A stretch of 64,000 bases of DNA. Origin: Dyella thiooxydans. GTDB lineage: Bacteria > Pseudomonadota > Gammaproteobacteria > Xanthomonadales > Rhodanobacteraceae. The stretch is taken from the NCBI RefSeq assembly GCF_001641285.1, contig NZ_CP014841.1, positions 3,374,501-3,438,500 of the forward strand. The letters run 5' to 3'. Of the stretch, positions 1-8,462 are shown piece after piece. Under the pieces are notes generated by a model that saw nothing but the letters and a program-made list of their open reading frames with translations, searched no databases and was not told the DNA's origin. How positions within the stretch are numbered: the first letter of the stretch is position 1; the number at the start of each line of letters is the position of its first letter. The position numbers were made by a program, and so were the translations under genes.

Positions 1-535
1 GGGCGGGGTCGTGCGCCACATGGAACTGGGCGCGGCCGTTGCGGAGGATCACCTCGCGCCGGTGACCGTCGAAGCGTGCGACCAGGCTGGTTTCCGCATC
101 CAGCGCTACTTCGGTGCCATCCGCGAGGGTGACCGCGCGCGGCAGGCCCACGCCGGCGGCGTAGGTCTGCCCGCCCAGGTCCGGTCGGTCGGTCATGATC
201 TGCACGATGCTGACCGCAACCAGCAGGCTGGCGGCGATGCCGGCGACCAGCCACCAGGCGCGCCGGGGCGGCCGGGCCGCCCGGCGCCGGCTGAAGTCAC
301 GTCTTGCGGCGCGTGCCACCGCGCGCAGCATCGGGTCGCCGCCGAGCAGCGCTGCATTACGGTGCAGGTACTCCACCTCCGCGTAGGCGGCAGCGTGCTC
401 GGGGTTGGCCGACCGCCAGCGCTCGAAGGCATCCTCGTCCTGCGGGCTGCGGGCCGGCGAATGCAGCCGGGCCAGCCAGTCCTCGGCGCTGTTCGGAAAG
501 TCGGGGGTTGCGTGTTCCGTGGCTCGCCGATTCAT
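1..535 (-). CDS. FecR-family anti-sigma factor (partial, 3' end outside window)
   Basis: The reverse-strand reading frame opens with ATG at 535 and runs off the left edge after about 178 codons. Residues 15-55 look like the DUF4880 region of FecR proteins (EDWLARLHSP, EDAFERWRSANPEHAAAY). A single membrane segment follows at about residues 100-118 (WWLVAGIAASLLVAVSIV), and the first strands of the periplasmic FecR domain (GLPRAVTLADGTEVALDAET) come before the edge. GGAGGTC lies 8 bases upstream. The start overlaps the stop of the sigma gene (ATGA), the usual coupling of an ECF sigma factor with its inner-membrane regulator. Such proteins pass a signal from a TonB-dependent transducer to the sigma factor. 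A receptor gene probably lies beyond the left edge, but that is inference. Confidence 0.85.
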   Translation of the reverse strand, partial: MNRRATEHATPDFPNSAEDWLARLHSPARSPQDEDAFERWRSANPEHAAAYAEVEYLHRNAALLGGDPMLRAVARAARRDFSRRRAARPPRRAWWLVAGIAASLLVAVSIVQIMTDRPDLGGQTYAAGVGLPRAVTLADGTEVALDAETSLVARFDGHRREVILRNGRAQFHVAHDPA

Positions 536-1098
536 GGCCTGACCTCCGTGTGATATGCGCCCAGGCGCTCGCGCAGCAGGCGCAGGGCCCGGCTGATGTG
601 CTTCTCCACCGCCTTCACGCTGATCCCGCAGTGTTCGGCGATCTCGGTGTAACTCATTCCTTCGATCCGGTTGAGCAGGTAGATCTGGCGACAGCGGTCG
701 GGCAGGCGCAGCAGCGCACGCTGCAAGGCAGCCAGCTCCTGTTCGGAGGCGGTGCGCTGCTCGTGCGACGGCTCGCTCGCGGCCAGCTCGACCGTCTCTT
801 CGTCCAGACTCACGTGCAGGGCATCGAAACGGCTGGCCGCACGCCGGCCGCGATCGTGCAGCGCATTCACCGCGATCCGGTAGAGCAGGCCGGACCAGGT
901 GTCCGGTGCATAGCCGCGATAGCGGATCAGCCGCGTGAGGCTTTCCTGGGCCAGGTCCTCGGCATCGTCGGCCGAACGGGTCCGGCGCTGCAGGAAGCGC
1001 ACGAGTCCGTCGCGCTGCGATCGCACGAAACCTTCGAACTCGTTTGCGTCATCGGCCTGCGCGAGTGTTCGCTTCGGGCCGGCCGGACCCAGGGCCAT
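532..1098 (-). CDS. ECF RNA polymerase sigma factor, FecI-like
   Basis: This 188-residue protein has sigma-70 region 2 (GFVRSQRDGLVRFLQRR, then DAEDLAQESLTRLIRYR) and region 4 (LPDRCRQIYLLNRIEGMSYTEIAEHCGISVKAVEKHI), separated by a short acidic linker. There is no region 1 or 3, as expected for an ECF sigma factor. The frame stays open upstream to a TTG at 1275, but that extension is arginine- and proline-rich and unlike sigma factors, so ATG 1098 (MALGPAG) is preferred. A clear ribosome site is not visible, so the start is moderately sure. The TGA overlaps the ATG of the FecR gene. By analogy with FecI/FecR it would direct RNA polymerase to transport genes in response to an outer-membrane receptor signal. 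Confidence 0.88.
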   Translation of the reverse strand: MALGPAGPKRTLAQADDANEFEGFVRSQRDGLVRFLQRRTRSADDAEDLAQESLTRLIRYRGYAPDTWSGLLYRIAVNALHDRGRRAASRFDALHVSLDEETVELAASEPSHEQRTASEQELAALQRALLRLPDRCRQIYLLNRIEGMSYTEIAEHCGISVKAVEKHISRALRLLRERLGAYHTEVRP

Positions 1099-1170
1099 GC
1101 CGCGACACCGTGTATTGACCAGGGAAACAGTCGTCACGATATCGCAACCGCCGCGGCTTGTGGCTAACGA

Positions 1171-1200
1171 AATAAAAGTGCTTCCGCGTCCATGCGGAAG
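1171..1200 (-). terminator. Rho-independent terminator downstream of the cpdB-like gene
   Basis: A perfect 7-bp inverted repeat CTTCCGC/GCGGAAG (1181-1187 and 1194-1200) with a 6-base loop is followed, reading leftward, by CACTTTTATTTC. It lies between the leftward cpdB-like gene and the sigma gene, so it should stop cpdB transcription before the sigma operon. Confidence 0.6.
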
Positions 1201-1308
1201 TCTTTGGGCCGCTCTCCATGCGCGGGGGGCATCCGGGCCGGTTGCCGGTCGGCATCCGGCCCACACCTCGTTCAACGCCCGAGGTGCCCTACCCCCCTAC
1301 CTCCGATT

Positions 1309-3327
1309 TCATGGCGACAGGTCGATCGCATAGGTCGCGGTGCCATCGCCGTGGTCGGCGAGCTGGCGGATGCCGGTCAGGCCGGCCGCGGCGGCCACGG
1401 CCTGCTTGCCAGCGGCGCCCTCGAACACCACCGGACCGCGGGTCTGCAGGGGGGCGAAGTGCCAGGAGGTCGGCTCCAGGTCGCCCGGTCCCAGATGCTG
1501 CTTGTGTCCGATCCAGCGGGCGAGGATCTCGCGCGCGCCATCGGGCGAGGCCAGTACGATGCTGTTGCCGTCCAGCCCGGGGAAGTGGCCGCCACCGTTG
1601 GCGCGGTAGTTGTTGGTGGCGACGATGAACGGCTGGTCCGGGGTGACCGGTTTGCCGTGGTAGGTCAGCGAGGTGATGCGCTCGCCGGCCGGCCGGGTCA
1701 GGTCGATGGTGTAGGCGATGCCGCCCTGGATCTGGTCGAAGTTGTAGCCCACGTAGTGCGGGTTGATCAGCTCCTGCGGGGCGGCCTTGGCCGGATCGAT
1801 GCGGTTGAAGCGGCGGGCCGACTGTTCCAGCCAGGCCTTCACGCCGGCCCCGTCGGTTTTCACGGCGGCGAGGGTGTTGGGGTAGAAGTACAGGTCTGCC
1901 GCGTTGCGCAGGGTCAGCGGGCCAGGCGCCACGTCGGTGTAGTCGTCCGGACCGCCGAAGCCGGTGCGGAATGCCGCTGCCGCCGACAGCACCGGCACCC
2001 CGGCCAGTTCCGGGTGGGTCTTGGGCAGTTCGCGGCGCACGTAGTCCGCCTGGGCGGCGTTGATGGGCGCCAGCGCGGTCATGTTGCCCTCGTCGGCGAA
2101 GTAGCTGCTGAGCCGGACCGTGGTGTCGCCGATCGGCGTGTTGACGTAGGCGATGGCCGCTTCGTGCACCCTGGCCACCAGCGGGGCGATCGCGGGATCG
2201 GGCGCGACGCAGTCTGGCGCCTTGCCCCGGGCGGCGGGGCGGCAGATCGGCCGCACTTCGCCGTGGCTGTCGGCCTTGTCGACCACCCACCGCCCGTCCC
2301 GGCGCACCAGCGCCAGCTTGATCAGGCCCAGGTCCTTGCCGAAGAAGCCTCCCATCACCGCCGGTACACCGCGCACGAAGCCGCGCTTGGCATCCACGTC
2401 CTGCATGCCCGCATAGTGCGGACCGGGAAATTCGGTATGCGAGTGCCCCAACAGCAGCGCGTCGATGCCCGGCACGCCGGCCAGGTACCAGCCGCCGTTC
2501 TCCATCCGGTTCGTGTAGGGGTGGGTGTCCAGGCCGCCGTGCAGGATCGCCACGACCAGATCGGGATGCTCGGCCTCGAGCTGCGGGAGGTATTTGCGGG
2601 CGGCCTCGACCACGCCGCTGACGGTGACCTTGCCCTCCAGCTTCTGCTTGTCCCAGTCCAGGATCGGCGGCGGGGTGAAGCCGATGATGCCCACCTTCAG
2701 CGGCACCTCGATCCGGCTGCCGTCGGGGGTGTAGGCCTCGATGGTCTTGGTGACCACGGTCCACGGCTTGAAGATCGGCTGGCCATCGCGTGCGCTGTAC
2801 ACGTTGGACAGCACCAACGGGAAATGCGGGCCGTCGCAACGCTTGCGCAGGCCGCCGTCCACGTTCATCGGCGTGCCGGTGACCTGCGAGAGGAAGCCCA
2901 GGCCGTAGTTGAACTCGTGGTTGCCGGCGGTACCGCCGTCGTAGCCCACCGCATCCATCGCGCGGTAGATCGCCAGTTCCTGGTCGCAGCCCACGGGTTT
3001 GGCCAGCGCCTGGTAATCGGCCAGCACGCTGCCCTGGATGGTGTCGCCATCGTCGAACAGGAAGGTATTGGGGAATTCCCTGCGTGCCTGGCGGATCAGC
3101 GTGACCGTGCGCTCGTAGCCCAGGGTCGGGTCGGCTTTCAGCTTGTAGTAGTCGTAGCCGAGGATGTTGGAGTGGATGTCGGTGGTCTCCAGCACCGCCA
3201 CGTCGGCGCGCGCGCCGTCCGGAAGCGCGGCGGGGCGCAGGCCGAGGTGGCTGCAGCCGGCGAGCAGGGCCGCGCCGAGCGCGGCCAGGGCGAGGGAGGC
3301 GGTGGGAGCGTGACGGGGCGGGAGCAT
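1309..3327 (-). CDS. cpdB: 2',3'-cyclic-nucleotide 2'-phosphodiesterase/3'-nucleotidase, lipoprotein
   Basis: The 672-residue protein begins with a lipoprotein signal (LGAALLAGC, lipid-modified Cys about residue 25). It then has the calcineurin-like metallophosphatase motifs of the CpdB/UshA family: TTDIHSN (about 49-55), FDDGDTIQGS (about 95), AGNHEFNYG and LLGHSHTEFPG. The C-terminal half is a 5'-nucleotidase C-terminal domain (ATNNYRANGGGHFPGL). Length matches CpdB. The enzyme would act in the periplasm, hydrolysing RNA-derived 2',3'-cyclic nucleotides to 3'-nucleotides and then nucleosides, freeing phosphate. It is a single gene with a hairpin terminator behind it. Several other phosphoesterases lie within 25 kb, suggesting a phosphate-scavenging neighbourhood. 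CpdB rather than UshA is supported by the DYYKLKADPTLGYERT stretch. Confidence 0.9.
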   Translation of the reverse strand: MLPPRHAPTASLALAALGAALLAGCSHLGLRPAALPDGARADVAVLETTDIHSNILGYDYYKLKADPTLGYERTVTLIRQARREFPNTFLFDDGDTIQGSVLADYQALAKPVGCDQELAIYRAMDAVGYDGGTAGNHEFNYGLGFLSQVTGTPMNVDGGLRKRCDGPHFPLVLSNVYSARDGQPIFKPWTVVTKTIEAYTPDGSRIEVPLKVGIIGFTPPPILDWDKQKLEGKVTVSGVVEAARKYLPQLEAEHPDLVVAILHGGLDTHPYTNRMENGGWYLAGVPGIDALLLGHSHTEFPGPHYAGMQDVDAKRGFVRGVPAVMGGFFGKDLGLIKLALVRRDGRWVVDKADSHGEVRPICRPAARGKAPDCVAPDPAIAPLVARVHEAAIAYVNTPIGDTTVRLSSYFADEGNMTALAPINAAQADYVRRELPKTHPELAGVPVLSAAAAFRTGFGGPDDYTDVAPGPLTLRNAADLYFYPNTLAAVKTDGAGVKAWLEQSARRFNRIDPAKAAPQELINPHYVGYNFDQIQGGIAYTIDLTRPAGERITSLTYHGKPVTPDQPFIVATNNYRANGGGHFPGLDGNSIVLASPDGAREILARWIGHKQHLGPGDLEPTSWHFAPLQTRGPVVFEGAAGKQAVAAAAGLTGIRQLADHGDGTATYAIDLSP

Positions 3328-3501
3328 GGGACGGGGCCGTTGGCGTGCGGGAGGCGAAACCTAGCAGATCGGCGTGACCGGCGGCCCCCCGGCGTCTTGC
3401 CGAACGGCCGGCAACGCGGTTGCGGATGGCACGCGGCAGCGCCCGTCATGTGGCCGTAACATCCACGTCACGATCAATCGTGTCCGCACAGGGGTGGATC
3501 G

Positions 3502-5241
3502 ATGCCAACGTCCGATGTCCGCACGCCGGCTCCCCCGTGGGGCCGCTGGCTGGCGCTTGCCGGTTTTGTTGCCTGCGTGGCGTGGACCGCGGGGCGGGAG
3601 CCCGCTCCCGGTGAGCGTCTGTTCGTGCTGTCGGTGATGCTGGCCACCGTGGCGATCCTGCTGGCCGCCACCGCGCGGCCGGCGCTGGCGCTGCTGTTCG
3701 GTGGCGGCGCATTCGTGCTGCTGAAGGTGCTGGGCCAGTTCAAGCTGCGCTACCTCGACTCGTCGCTGATGCCGGCGGACTTCGTCTATTTCGTGCGTGC
3801 CAGCCTGCTGGAGACGCTGGAGCACTACCCGCCACTGCTGCTGGGGGCCGCCGCCGTCACGCTGGGCCTGCCGTTGCTGGCGGCGTGGCTGTGGCGGCGC
3901 GAGCCTCCAGTGGATCGTGCGCTCGCGCCGCGCCGTGCGCTGGCCAGCCGCCTGCTGGGGGTGGCCATCGGCGTGCTGGCGATGCACGTGGTGCTGGCGC
4001 CGGACGGGCCGTTCGCTGCGGCGCACCGCCGGAACGCGTGGGAGAAGTTGTCCGATCCGGCCCAGCTGACCAACTTCTTCGTCAATCTCGAGGACGACGA
4101 CATCCATCTGCCGCCACGTTCGGGCGATGCGCAGGCCGAGCGGCAATGGGCCGCCACCGCGGCGGGCGTGCGCCCGGCCACCCCCGCCGGTGCAGCGGGG
4201 TATCCCGACATCGTGCAGGTGCTGGAGGAGAGCACCTTCGATCCCTCTGGCTTCACCGCCTGCAACCTGCCGCCGTGCCGGGTCGGCATGTTCCGGCCCG
4301 ACGCGCGCACCCGCGCAAATGGCGCCCTGCGGGTGCACACCTTCGGCGGCGGCACCTGGGTCAGCGAGTTCGCTTCGCTGACCGGGCTGCCGCAGAGCAT
4401 CTTCGGGCCCGGCGGGATGTACGCGCCGTACGTGCTGGCGCCGCGGGTGCGCGACACGCTGCCACGCCAGCTGCAGCGGCTGGGCTACCTCACGGTGGCG
4501 ATCTACCCCACCGCCGGCGGCTTCATCAATGGCCGCAACGCCTATCGCGACTACGGCTTCGACCGCTTCTACGACGTCAACGATCTCGGCCTGGTGGCTT
4601 GGAAGAGCAGCGACGCACAGATCTTCGACGCGGCGTGGAAGGTCTACGGCCAGCTCAAGCGCCCGGGCCGGCCGGTGTTCATGATGATCCTCACGCTGGC
4701 CCAGCACGGACCGCACGACCTGCACCCGCTGTCCTCGCTGCCGCCGCCGTACAACCGCGGCCTGCTGCACGACCTGCCGGCGCCGGCGGCGCTCAACTTC
4801 GACACCTACCTGGCCCGCCTGCAGGCCTCTGACCGGGCCATGCGCGGGCTGGAGGCCCACTTCCTCGGTCGTGCGCAGCCGACCGTGCTGCTGAACTTCG
4901 GCGACCACCAGCCGGCCTTCAGCGGGTTGATCCGCGACTTCGCCCGCACGCTGCCGGCCGGTGCATCGCCTGCGCTGGACGCGAAGCGGGACTACCTCAC
5001 CTACTACATGCTCAAGAGCAACCTGGCCGATCCCCCGCTGCTGCCGCGCTATCCGGTGCTGGACATCGCGTTCCTGCCCAGCATGGTGCTGCAGGCCGCC
5101 GGCCTGCCGGCTGATCCGTACTTCGCGGCCGAGACCGAGCTACGCGACCGCTGCGACGGCCTGTACACCGACTGCGCCCAGCCCGCGCTGCTGGCCTCGT
5201 ACCACGCCTGGATCTTCGACCGCCTGCATGTCTATCAGTAA
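3502..5241 (+). CDS. inner-membrane sulfatase/LTA-synthase-like hydrolase or transferase
   Basis: The 579-residue protein has about four N-terminal hydrophobic segments (residues 14-30, 41-60, 62-76, 105-127) plus one near 150-168. A large alkaline-phosphatase-superfamily domain follows. Landmarks are DIVQVLEESTFDPSG (about 235-249, with the likely nucleophilic threonine in the EEST context), GGTWVSEFASLTGLPQSIFGPGG, RLGYLTVAIYPTAGGF and the metal-binding LLNFGDHQPAF (about 463). This arrangement resembles LTA synthase and phosphoglycerol transferase MdoB. In a Gram-negative a likely role is transferring a phospho-headgroup to a periplasmic glycan, or sulfatase-type hydrolysis; the substrate is not evident. 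It is monocistronic and converges on the next gene with an 18-bp gap. Confidence 0.72.
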   Translation: MPTSDVRTPAPPWGRWLALAGFVACVAWTAGREPAPGERLFVLSVMLATVAILLAATARPALALLFGGGAFVLLKVLGQFKLRYLDSSLMPADFVYFVRASLLETLEHYPPLLLGAAAVTLGLPLLAAWLWRREPPVDRALAPRRALASRLLGVAIGVLAMHVVLAPDGPFAAAHRRNAWEKLSDPAQLTNFFVNLEDDDIHLPPRSGDAQAERQWAATAAGVRPATPAGAAGYPDIVQVLEESTFDPSGFTACNLPPCRVGMFRPDARTRANGALRVHTFGGGTWVSEFASLTGLPQSIFGPGGMYAPYVLAPRVRDTLPRQLQRLGYLTVAIYPTAGGFINGRNAYRDYGFDRFYDVNDLGLVAWKSSDAQIFDAAWKVYGQLKRPGRPVFMMILTLAQHGPHDLHPLSSLPPPYNRGLLHDLPAPAALNFDTYLARLQASDRAMRGLEAHFLGRAQPTVLLNFGDHQPAFSGLIRDFARTLPAGASPALDAKRDYLTYYMLKSNLADPPLLPRYPVLDIAFLPSMVLQAAGLPADPYFAAETELRDRCDGLYTDCAQPALLASYHAWIFDRLHVYQ

Positions 5242-5259
5242 GGCGGTCGGCGGTCCGGC

Positions 5260-7230
5260 TCAGTGGCGATCCGCCGCGGCCTGGTCGAAGTAGGTCCAGC
5301 GGCGACCGTCGAAGCGCAGCACCTTCTGCTTCACGGTGAAGCTGAAGCGGGTGGCCGGCAGCGGCGCGCCGTCGATGCGCACCGTCTTAAGCCCGGTGGC
5401 CGCCGTCGCCGGGCGGATTGCCGCAGGCGCCACCGTGTAGTCCGATACCGGTCGCGCCAGCGGGCCGGACAGCGCCTCGTGCAGCACGCGGCCCTGCGCG
5501 GTCGGCAGAGTCAGGCCGAACACCGCGGCCAGCGTCGGCGCCAGGTCGACATTGCCGCTGGGCAGCGGATCGCGCATCGCCTGCCGGAAGTCCGGGCCGC
5601 TGGCGACCAGCGTGTTGTGCACGTCGATCGGGCTGAAGCTGCCGTGCTGGCCGCGCTCGGTGGATACCGTGCCGACCTCGGTGCCGCGGAAGCCCTGCAC
5701 CACGGCGTTCGCGTCCCAGGCATAGCTGATGATCACGTCGGGTCCGCGCTTCGCGTTGCCCAGGTGCACCGCTTCGGCCGGCAACGTGCCGGGCAGGGCG
5801 CCGTAGCGGTGGGCGACGAAGACGGTGTTCACCACCGCGCGCGACTGCAGGAAGCGCACCAGCCGCCGCACCAGTGCCGGGTCGTGCGAGGGCACGTAGT
5901 AATAGTCGGTGCCGTCGTTCGGGGCGATCACCACCGCGTCGGCCGGCAGCTTGTCGGGTACCTCGTAGCTGGGCGTGGTGTAGGGGCCCGGCTTGCCGCA
6001 GATGCTGCCGTCGTCGTCATAGCGGGTCGGGTGCAGCCGCGAGCCGTCGGCGCGGATGCCGCTCATCACCGGCGCGTAGATGCAGCCCTGGCCGTCGTAG
6101 GCGTGGAAGCCGGCGCGGGTCAGGTCGTCGGCCATGCGCAGGCTGCCGGAGACCGAGTAGCCCCACTCCGGATCGGGCCCGCCGACGCGGCCGTCGTTGA
6201 TCGTACGCAGCGGGAACAGGTCGGCCGGGCCGGCCACGTTGCTGTGGCCGTGGTCGGACACCACCACCAGGTCGGTGTCGTCGGCCATGCCCAGTTCGCG
6301 CAGCTTCGCCTCGAGCCGGCCGAGCAGCTCGTCCTGCGCCTGCAGCGCGCGGTGGAACTCCGGCGAGCCTACGCCGTACTGGTGCTGGGTGGTGTCGGGA
6401 TTGCGCAGCCACACCACGCTGATGTCCGGCCGGTGTTTCGGCAGCACCTCGTCGAGATACACCTGCATCATCCAGGCGTTGGCCGGCCCCGGCGTGGTCT
6501 CGCCGCCGGCGGTGGCGTCCGAGGTGACGCCATCGCGCAGAGTGGCGAGCTTGCCCGGCGCGGTCGGCGCGCCGTTGTCCTCGGCCAGCTGCAGCAGCGA
6601 CGGCGCGTAGGCGTGGATCGTGTTCGCCGGCAGCGGGTAGCCGGCGCGCTGCAGTTCCTTCGCAAAGCGCAGTGGTAGCACGGTGTTCTCGTCCAGCAGC
6701 ACGTTGTCGCCGCCCTGGTCCGGCAGCTTGTAGTCCTGCAGGAAGGCCGGGCCGGACTTGCCGATCACCGCCGTGGTCAGCCCGGCCCGGTGCGCGGTGG
6801 CCAGCAGGGTCGGCACCTGCAGCAGCTCGCCGTGCTCGAGCCGGTCGAGGTCGCGCAGCACCGCGTAGTCCTCGGTGTAGATCGGGTCCTGGAAGTCCGC
6901 CGCCTTGCCCTTGGCGTTCAGGCCGTCGCCGCCGGGCGCCCAGAAGCTGTTGCCGTAGAAGCCGATCGGGCCGGGAAACGCGCCGGTGGCGAAGCTCGAC
7001 GCGTTCGCCATGGTGAAGGTGGGGTAGGTAGAGTGGTTGTCGGTGAAGAACACCCCGCGCCGCGACAGCGCCAGCAGGTTCGGCGTGTCCTCGGCGCTGA
7101 TCGCGTCCGGACGCATGCCGTCCCACACGAACACGATGACGCGGTGGTGCGCGGCGGGCGCGGCGTGAACCGTGCCGCACAGGGCGGCGAGGCCGAGCAG
7201 CGGGGCGGCCAGGCGACGGAGCAGGGACAT
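5260..7230 (-). CDS. secreted alkaline-phosphatase-superfamily phosphodiesterase/nucleotide pyrophosphatase
   Basis: Start ATG 7230 has GAGG 8 bases upstream; a TTG six codons earlier (7248) is less likely. The 656-residue product has a Sec signal peptide (MSLLRRLAAPLLGLAALCGTVHA). A phosphodiesterase/nucleotide-pyrophosphatase fold follows: VFVWDGMRPD (first metal site), NHSTYPTFTMANASSFATG (Thr nucleophile region), LVVVSDHGHSN (metal ligands) and GQHGSFSPIDVHNTLVASGPDF. It should hydrolyse phosphate mono- or diesters in the periplasm. It sits behind nagA on the same strand with an 83-bp gap, so it could be co-expressed with the GlcNAc genes. No terminator was seen between them. The substrate is unknown. 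Confidence 0.8.
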   Translation of the reverse strand: MSLLRRLAAPLLGLAALCGTVHAAPAAHHRVIVFVWDGMRPDAISAEDTPNLLALSRRGVFFTDNHSTYPTFTMANASSFATGAFPGPIGFYGNSFWAPGGDGLNAKGKAADFQDPIYTEDYAVLRDLDRLEHGELLQVPTLLATAHRAGLTTAVIGKSGPAFLQDYKLPDQGGDNVLLDENTVLPLRFAKELQRAGYPLPANTIHAYAPSLLQLAEDNGAPTAPGKLATLRDGVTSDATAGGETTPGPANAWMMQVYLDEVLPKHRPDISVVWLRNPDTTQHQYGVGSPEFHRALQAQDELLGRLEAKLRELGMADDTDLVVVSDHGHSNVAGPADLFPLRTINDGRVGGPDPEWGYSVSGSLRMADDLTRAGFHAYDGQGCIYAPVMSGIRADGSRLHPTRYDDDGSICGKPGPYTTPSYEVPDKLPADAVVIAPNDGTDYYYVPSHDPALVRRLVRFLQSRAVVNTVFVAHRYGALPGTLPAEAVHLGNAKRGPDVIISYAWDANAVVQGFRGTEVGTVSTERGQHGSFSPIDVHNTLVASGPDFRQAMRDPLPSGNVDLAPTLAAVFGLTLPTAQGRVLHEALSGPLARPVSDYTVAPAAIRPATAATGLKTVRIDGAPLPATRFSFTVKQKVLRFDGRRWTYFDQAAADRH

Positions 7231-7313
7231 GCGGGGACCTCGATTCAACGGTGGTGGTGCGGTGGACTACGGATGATCGCACCGCCCCGATTGCAGTCCC
7301 GTGGCAGCGCGGC

Positions 7314-8462
7314 TCAGGCGGCGAACGCGCCCCCGATCCAGCTGCCCTGCACGGTCAGCGTGTCGTCCAGCAGCACCAGGTCGGCGCGCTGCCCGGCGAC
7401 GATGCGGCCGTGGGTGGCGCCCAGCCCGATCCAGTCGGCAGGGTAGGCGCTGGCCATGCGCGAGGCCTCGGCCAGCGGCACGCCGACCATCTGCACCAGG
7501 TTGCGCAGGCCGGTGGCCATGTCCAGCGCGGAGCCGGCCAGCACGCCGTCGTCGCTCTGGCAGATGCCGTCCTTCATCACGATGGTCTGGCCGTTGAGCA
7601 CGTAGTCGGGCCGGTCCGAGCCGACCGGCGGCATCGCATCGGTGACTAGCACGCTCTTGCCGCGGGCCTTCGCCGCGATCGCCACGCGCAGGCTGGCCGG
7701 GTGCACGTGGTGGCCGTCGACGATCAGCCCGCACCAGCTGTCGGCGTCCTCCAGCGCGGCGCCGACCACGCCCGGTTCGCGGCTGGCCAGCGGGGTCATC
7801 GCGTTGTACAGGTGGGTGAAGCCGCGCACGCCGGCATCCAGCGCGGCGCGGGTGGTGGCGTAGTCCGCGCCGGTATGCCCGGCCACCACCACCACGCCGG
7901 CTTCGCTCAGCCGGCGGATGGTGTCGGTGGACACGCACTCCGGCGCCAGGGTCAGCATCACCACGCCCAGGCGCGGCCGGCAGATCAGCGCCAGGTCGTC
8001 CTCGCCCAGCGGGCGGAACAGGCTGGCATCGTGGATGCCCTTGCGGGCGCCGGCCAGGAACGGGCCTTCCAGGTGGATGCCGAGGATGCCCGGCACGCCC
8101 TGCTCGATCGCCGCGTCCATCGCCTCCAGCGCGCGCGCCATCACCGCGGGCGCGTCGGTGATCAGGGTGGGCAGCAGGCCGGTGGTGCCGAACTTCCGGT
8201 GCGCCGCGGCGATCCCGCGCAGCGTCTCCACCGTGGGTGCGTCGTTGAACAGCAGGCCGCCGCCGCCGTTGACCTGCACGTCGATGAAGCCGGGCAGCAG
8301 CAGTTGGCCGGCCAGGTCGTGCCGCTGCGCCGCGGCCACGCGTGGATCGTGCGCCGGGCACACGGCGAGGATACGTTCGTCCCGCAGCAGCACGGCGAGC
8401 CCATCGCGGGGGCCGTGCTCGCCCATGACGCGGCCGTTGACCAGGGCGGTGGTGGCGGACAT
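7314..8462 (-). CDS. nagA: N-acetylglucosamine-6-phosphate deacetylase
   Basis: This 382-residue amidohydrolase carries the NagA signatures LLLPGFIDVQVNGGGG, GIHLEGPF (metal-binding Glu), VVVAGHTGADY, GFTHLYNAMTPL, LIVDGHHVHP and LVTDAMPPVG (catalytic Asp). It removes the acetyl group from GlcNAc-6-phosphate in the cytoplasm, giving glucosamine-6-phosphate and acetate. Its ATG shares bases with the TGA of the upstream deaminase gene, so the two are translationally coupled. They are the third and fourth genes of a leftward nagP-lacI-nagB-II-nagA run. Family length and motifs are complete. Confidence 0.95.
   Translation of the reverse strand: MSATTALVNGRVMGEHGPRDGLAVLLRDERILAVCPAHDPRVAAAQRHDLAGQLLLPGFIDVQVNGGGGLLFNDAPTVETLRGIAAAHRKFGTTGLLPTLITDAPAVMARALEAMDAAIEQGVPGILGIHLEGPFLAGARKGIHDASLFRPLGEDDLALICRPRLGVVMLTLAPECVSTDTIRRLSEAGVVVVAGHTGADYATTRAALDAGVRGFTHLYNAMTPLASREPGVVGAALEDADSWCGLIVDGHHVHPASLRVAIAAKARGKSVLVTDAMPPVGSDRPDYVLNGQTIVMKDGICQSDDGVLAGSALDMATGLRNLVQMVGVPLAEASRMASAYPADWIGLGATHGRIVAGQRADLVLLDDTLTVQGSWIGGAFAA

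Noticed and set aside
1192-3459. 755-codon forward frame across the cpdB-like gene
   Set aside because: Low-complexity Gly/Val/Arg translation opposite a motif-complete CpdB-type protein.
3361-4908. 515-codon reverse frame opposite the LTA-synthase-like gene
   Set aside because: Gln/Arg-rich shadow without domains; the forward frame has membrane segments and catalytic motifs.
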